A DNA stretch of 43,461 nt from Chloroflexota bacterium (GTDB lineage Bacteria; Chloroflexota; Ktedonobacteria; Ktedonobacterales; Ktedonobacteraceae): assembly GCA_005881495.1 (NCBI GenBank), contig VBHI01000071.1, positions 1 to 43,461 on the forward strand, given 5' to 3'. Under the pieces are notes generated by a model. That model searched no databases. It was not told the DNA's origin and saw only the letters and a program-made list of their open reading frames with translations. Below, piece by piece: positions 40,494 through 43,461 of this stretch; the first letter of the stretch is position 1; each line of letters opens with the position of its first letter. The translations under genes and the position numbers were made by a program.

Positions 40494-42236
40494 TTAGATC
40501 ATAGCAGCCATGCTGTTCTCTGACTCAACAGCATCTACCACTTCGCCAGAAACTTCCTCGCTGCTGCGTTTACCCCGCAGAGGAATCTCCTTGAGGAAGA
40601 GTACCGCGATCAGGCCGACGATCATGAAACCAAAGCTCAGTACGAAGACGTTGTGAATGCCCTGCGTCAGGCCAATTTTGACCGCGTCAATGGCAATGTT
40701 GAAAAGTGCCAGGCCTTGCTGACCATGTGCAGCCGAAGCTACACGCATTTTCGATAATACATCTGGCGAGAGCAAAATCTGTGGATTACTGAAAAGCGCC
40801 ACGAAGCGCGCCTGTATAGGCTGCAAGGCCGCCGCCGGAATTGACAGTTTGCCCAGGCTACTGCTCAAAGCACTTTTAAACGCAGGCAGGTATGCCGAGG
40901 TCATTAACGAACCCATAGCCGCCAGGCCTATCGTTCCACCGATAGATCGGAAGAAGACCAGCGCCGAAGTCGCCTGACCGATTTTCTGCGGCAGGGCATT
41001 CTGGACGATCAGGGTATACAGGGCCATACCAAAGCCCATACCAAGACCGAGTACCAGCATGGCAATCAGGACATCATTGTTTGTAGCATTGACATCCAGG
41101 TGCACCAGTAGCAATGAACCTATTACACTAATAACCATGCCCGTGATGGCGATCCATTTGTATTTGCCCAGGCGTGAGACCAACTGACCGGAGAGGACGC
41201 TTCCGACAATCGAGGTCAGCATCAATGGCGTCAGGATGAGGCCGCTATTGGTGGCAGAAGTTCCGACAACGCCCTGTACAAACAGGGGGATGAAGAAGAT
41301 ACTGCCGAACAAGGACATACCAAAGATGACGGTGACGATGGTAGAGACAGTAAAGATGCTATTTTTGAACAAGCCTGGTTCAATAATCGGTTGCCCACCA
41401 AGCCGCTGCAGCCTCGCCTCATAGATGACAAAGGTGGTCAATGCGACCAGCGCGCCGGCGAAAAGTCCAATAATTTGCGGTGAGAGCCAGGCGTACTGGC
41501 TGCCGGCCCAGGTAAAGCCGAGTAGAGCAGGGACAGTGCCAACAACGAGTAAGGCAGCACCAATGTAGTCGATGGAGACCTTCCTGGACGCGCTGCGCAG
41601 CCAGGGCATCAAGAAAATCAAGACCAACAAGGCAGCGATGCCGATAGGGATATTGACATAGAAGACCCAGCGCCACGAGGCATTCTGCGTAATCCAACCA
41701 CCCAGGGTTGGGCCGATGATGGCTGAAAATCCCCAGACAGCGCCTGTGAGACCCTGCCATTTTCCGCGTTCGCGTGGTGTGAAGAGGTCACCCACAATAG
41801 CAATAGCGATAGGCATAAGAGCACCGGCTCCAAGGCCCTGAAGAGCGCGAAAGGCGATCAATTGATTCATGTCTTGAGCTGCACCTGAGAGCGCTGACCC
41901 GATCAAAAACACCACAACGCCAAAGAGGAAAATTGGTTTGCGGCCAAAAAGATCAGAAAGCTTGCCGTATATGGGCACCGTGACAGTTGATGTCAGTAAG
42001 TAAGCGGTTGAGACCCAGGTGTAGCGATCAAAACCCTGTAGTTCGGCGATTACGCGAGGCATTGCCGTCGAGACGATGGTCTGGTCTAGCGACGCAAGTA
42101 GCATGACCATCAAAACGCCGATCATGGTCAATACTGTGTCGCGCCGTGAATAGCGCGGCTGTTCATACTCCTGAGATGTATCAGGCTGTTTTGATGTCAA
42201 ATCAGCAACATCAGAAGGAGATGCAATAGTTTTCAT
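40494..42236 (-). CDS. 14-TM drug:H+ antiporter (DHA2/EmrB-QacA MFS)
   Basis: A multidrug-type efflux protein of the major facilitator DHA2 family, 580 residues. Diagnostic motifs are LASLDQTIVSTAMPRVI in TM1, WVSTAYLLTSTVTVPIYGKL with SDLFGRKPIF (motif A), FRALQGLGAGALMPIAIAIV and GFSAIIGPTLGGWITQNASW (motif C). The rest supplies further spans to about 14. The C-terminus is a charged tail (EEVSGEVVDAVES). It lies 38 bases after a TetR repressor on the same strand, so it is very likely its target. Substrates cannot be read from sequence. Confidence 0.92.
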   Translation of the reverse strand: MKTIASPSDVADLTSKQPDTSQEYEQPRYSRRDTVLTMIGVLMVMLLASLDQTIVSTAMPRVIAELQGFDRYTWVSTAYLLTSTVTVPIYGKLSDLFGRKPIFLFGVVVFLIGSALSGAAQDMNQLIAFRALQGLGAGALMPIAIAIVGDLFTPRERGKWQGLTGAVWGFSAIIGPTLGGWITQNASWRWVFYVNIPIGIAALLVLIFLMPWLRSASRKVSIDYIGAALLVVGTVPALLGFTWAGSQYAWLSPQIIGLFAGALVALTTFVIYEARLQRLGGQPIIEPGLFKNSIFTVSTIVTVIFGMSLFGSIFFIPLFVQGVVGTSATNSGLILTPLMLTSIVGSVLSGQLVSRLGKYKWIAITGMVISVIGSLLLVHLDVNATNNDVLIAMLVLGLGMGFGMALYTLIVQNALPQKIGQATSALVFFRSIGGTIGLAAMGSLMTSAYLPAFKSALSSSLGKLSIPAAALQPIQARFVALFSNPQILLSPDVLSKMRVASAAHGQQGLALFNIAIDAVKIGLTQGIHNVFVLSFGFMIVGLIAVLFLKEIPLRGKRSSEEVSGEVVDAVESENSMAAMI

Positions 42237-42274
42237 GGTTAACGGTTCCTTATCAAGATTGATTAAGATTGATC

Positions 42275-42907
42275 CTATGTATCAACGGCGGCAATTCCTT
42301 TGAAGTAGATGCGCCCAAGTTGCCTGGAGACCTCTTCCTGGGACATCTGACCTTCGATCATGAGGCGATCATAGCTTTTTGGTGATAAGAGGCTAAAGAA
42401 TGCGCTCAACATGACGGAAGTTGGGATTGTTGTATCGAATTCTCCGGCTGCCTTGCCTTCTTCAAGCAGAATGGTGATGAGTGCAGCAATCTGTTCCCAC
42501 ACCTCACGCATACAGCCTTTTTTCTCAACAAAAATCCTGCGTAGATCTGCGCTGTTGGATAATGAGTACAACAATTGGTAGCGCCTGCTAAAAAAGCTGC
42601 CATAGAGAACGTGCAAGATGGCTTCCATTTTCGCACGCGCGGTCAACTCTGAGGCAACGGTGCTGCCTACGAGTTGTTGAAATTTTTCCAGGTCTTGCGC
42701 GAAGAGAGCGATTACCAGGTCTTCTTTGCTGGCAAAGTGCAGGTAGACGGTACCTTTGGCAATGCCTACACGAGCGGCTATCTCATCGATAGATGTTTCA
42801 TGATAGCCCTTCTCCATTAAGACTTCTTCGGCTGCCTGGAGGATCAGAGCTTTGCGTTCCTGGCGTTGTTTCTCTTTGAGTGTACGAGGAGCTGTTGTTT
42901 GTGTCAT
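42275..42907 (-). CDS. TetR/AcrR-family transcription repressor
   Basis: 210 residues. The N-terminal DNA-binding domain runs RKALILQAAEEVLMEKGYHE, then TSIDEIAARVGIAKGTVYLH and FASKEDLVIALF, typical of TetR members. The C-terminal half is a helical ligand domain of unknown specificity. ATG 42907 is chosen: GGGGAGG lies six bases upstream, whereas the frame opens with a GTG five codons earlier that overlaps this site. It precedes the efflux gene in the same direction, and a matching operator lies about 60 bases upstream. Binding of a drug would release repression of both. Confidence 0.92.
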   Translation of the reverse strand: MTQTTAPRTLKEKQRQERKALILQAAEEVLMEKGYHETSIDEIAARVGIAKGTVYLHFASKEDLVIALFAQDLEKFQQLVGSTVASELTARAKMEAILHVLYGSFFSRRYQLLYSLSNSADLRRIFVEKKGCMREVWEQIAALITILLEEGKAAGEFDTTIPTSVMLSAFFSLLSPKSYDRLMIEGQMSQEEVSRQLGRIYFKGIAAVDT

Positions 42908-42968
42908 CGTTGACCTCCCCACATAATTAGGTGACTTATATGATATTTTCTGACTTTTAATAAATTTT

Positions 42969-42984
42969 ATGACTGCCTAGTCAT
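42969..42984. promoter_or_regulatory. TetR-type operator ATGACT-GCCT-AGTCAT
   Basis: A perfect 6-4-6 inverted repeat in the promoter of the tetR gene. TGACT-N4-AGTCA is a common TetR-family operator form. More TGACT half-sites lie at 42932 and 42950. Confidence 0.6.
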
Positions 42985-43023
42985 ATTTTATACGATATTT
43001 ATGGAAATGTCAAGGGGGGTGGT

Positions 43024-43425
43024 ATGCTGAACACCAAATCGCCCCTCCTCATTGTTGTAGCTATGATCCTGAGCTATACTATCGGAACGATGGGTATGCT
43101 CGCTGCAGAATTGCCGTTCTTTACCGAGCTCTTCCCGACGCGTGTGCGCTACACCGGAGTCGCGCTTGCTCGTGAACTGTCGGCTCCAATCGCAGGAGGT
43201 ATTGCACCGTTCATCGCGGTCGTGCTGCTTGTATGGTCTGGAGGCCAAGTGTGGCCGGTCGTGGTCTATGTGATGGTCATGGCCCTGATAAGCCTGGTAT
43301 CTGTCTACCTGGCACCGGAAACGTATCGCAGGGACCTGAAACACATTCACAGGATGTCAGGTGAAGAACGTCATGACACATCTACAATGAGAGAGAGCCC
43401 TCGTAGTTTGTCAAGCATGAAGTGA
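43024..43425 (+). pseudogene. C-terminal remnant of an MHS-type MFS transporter
   Basis: 133 residues matching only the last third of metabolite:H+ symporters (ShiA/ProP-like). LAAELPFFTELFPTRVRYTG is the family's motif near TM10, followed by LARELSAPIAGGIAPFIAVV and a last span VVVYVMVMALISLVSVYLAP. The intact family has about 430 residues. An AAGGGGGG sits before the ATG, so a short product might be translated, but it cannot be a working carrier. The missing part is not seen upstream; the tetR promoter takes its place. Confidence 0.75.
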
Positions 43426-43445
43426 GAGATACAAGGAAGGAACCA

Positions 43446-43461
43446 ATGAACGAACCTATCC
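43446..43461 (+). CDS. start of a gene cut by the window end
   Basis: An ATG preceded by AAGGAAGGA reads MNEPI and then the window ends. Too short for identification; a ribosome-binding site supports it as a real start. Confidence 0.4.

Noticed and set aside
1..43461. tRNA or rRNA genes
   Set aside because: No cloverleaf with the conserved T-loop GTTCRAnYC was found in the intergenic regions, and no rRNA-like conserved stretch.

Overview
The window looks like chromosomal DNA of a large-genome, transposon-rich filamentous member of the Chloroflexota, most likely class Ktedonobacteria (Ktedonobacter-like). That is an inference. It rests on the mixture of IS607-TnpB and IscB/IS200-type elements, oversized STAND/MalT/PucR-type regulators, short interspersed GGGCGACCC..GGGTCGCCC palindromes, and a housekeeping prfB - ftsY - accD - accA block of Gram-positive/Chloroflexota flavour. 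No rRNA, tRNA or CRISPR array was seen.

Layout. 1-5.3 kb: a MobA-like nucleotidyltransferase, a small TPR protein, thymidylate kinase (tmk), and three damaged genes: dcd, an NAD-dependent epimerase, and a DEDDh exonuclease/UvrC-like fusion. 5.4-7.3 kb: an IS607-family element (serine recombinase plus TnpB). 7.4-9.1 kb: an RNase HIII-like protein lacking its catalytic acids, and endonuclease III (nth). 9.1-11.1 kb: an IscB element with matching end hairpins, a structured omega-RNA region, iscB and an out-of-frame overlapping Y1 transposase. 11.2-13.9 kb: a three-gene sugar-catabolism-like operon (Gfo/Idh/MocA oxidoreductase, TIM-barrel isomerase, alpha/beta hydrolase). 14-18.3 kb: a sigma-70-like factor and a broken XRE-TIR-NB-ARC-TPR-LuxR regulator. 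18.5-22.6 kb: two small beta-sandwich proteins, a shortened molbindin, tandem interspersed repeats, an RraA-family protein and membrane proteins. 22.6-27.5 kb: prfB (with programmed +1 frameshift), a zinc-ribbon protein, ftsY, accD, accA. 27.6-34.8 kb: an XRE-GAF regulator, a membrane protein cut by a palindrome, a penicillin-binding-protein-like serine hydrolase and a 1059-residue MalT-type LuxR regulator. 35-40.4 kb: codA and codB (cytosine uptake and deamination) opposite a GAF-PucR regulator. 40.5-43.4 kb: a TetR-controlled 14-TM drug-efflux gene and the tail of another transporter.

Most notable: (i) a compact IscB OMEGA element whose two end hairpins have different stems but near-identical loops, only 1.9 kb from a TnpB OMEGA element; (ii) a recurring pattern in which conserved genes have lost an internal block, often out of frame (dcd, epimerase, exonuclease-UvrC, STAND regulator, molbindin), meaning either real genome decay or assembly error; (iii) regulatory DNA with clear structure, namely three 11-mers before the MalT-like gene, a nested-helix leader before codBA, and several very long near-perfect palindromes.
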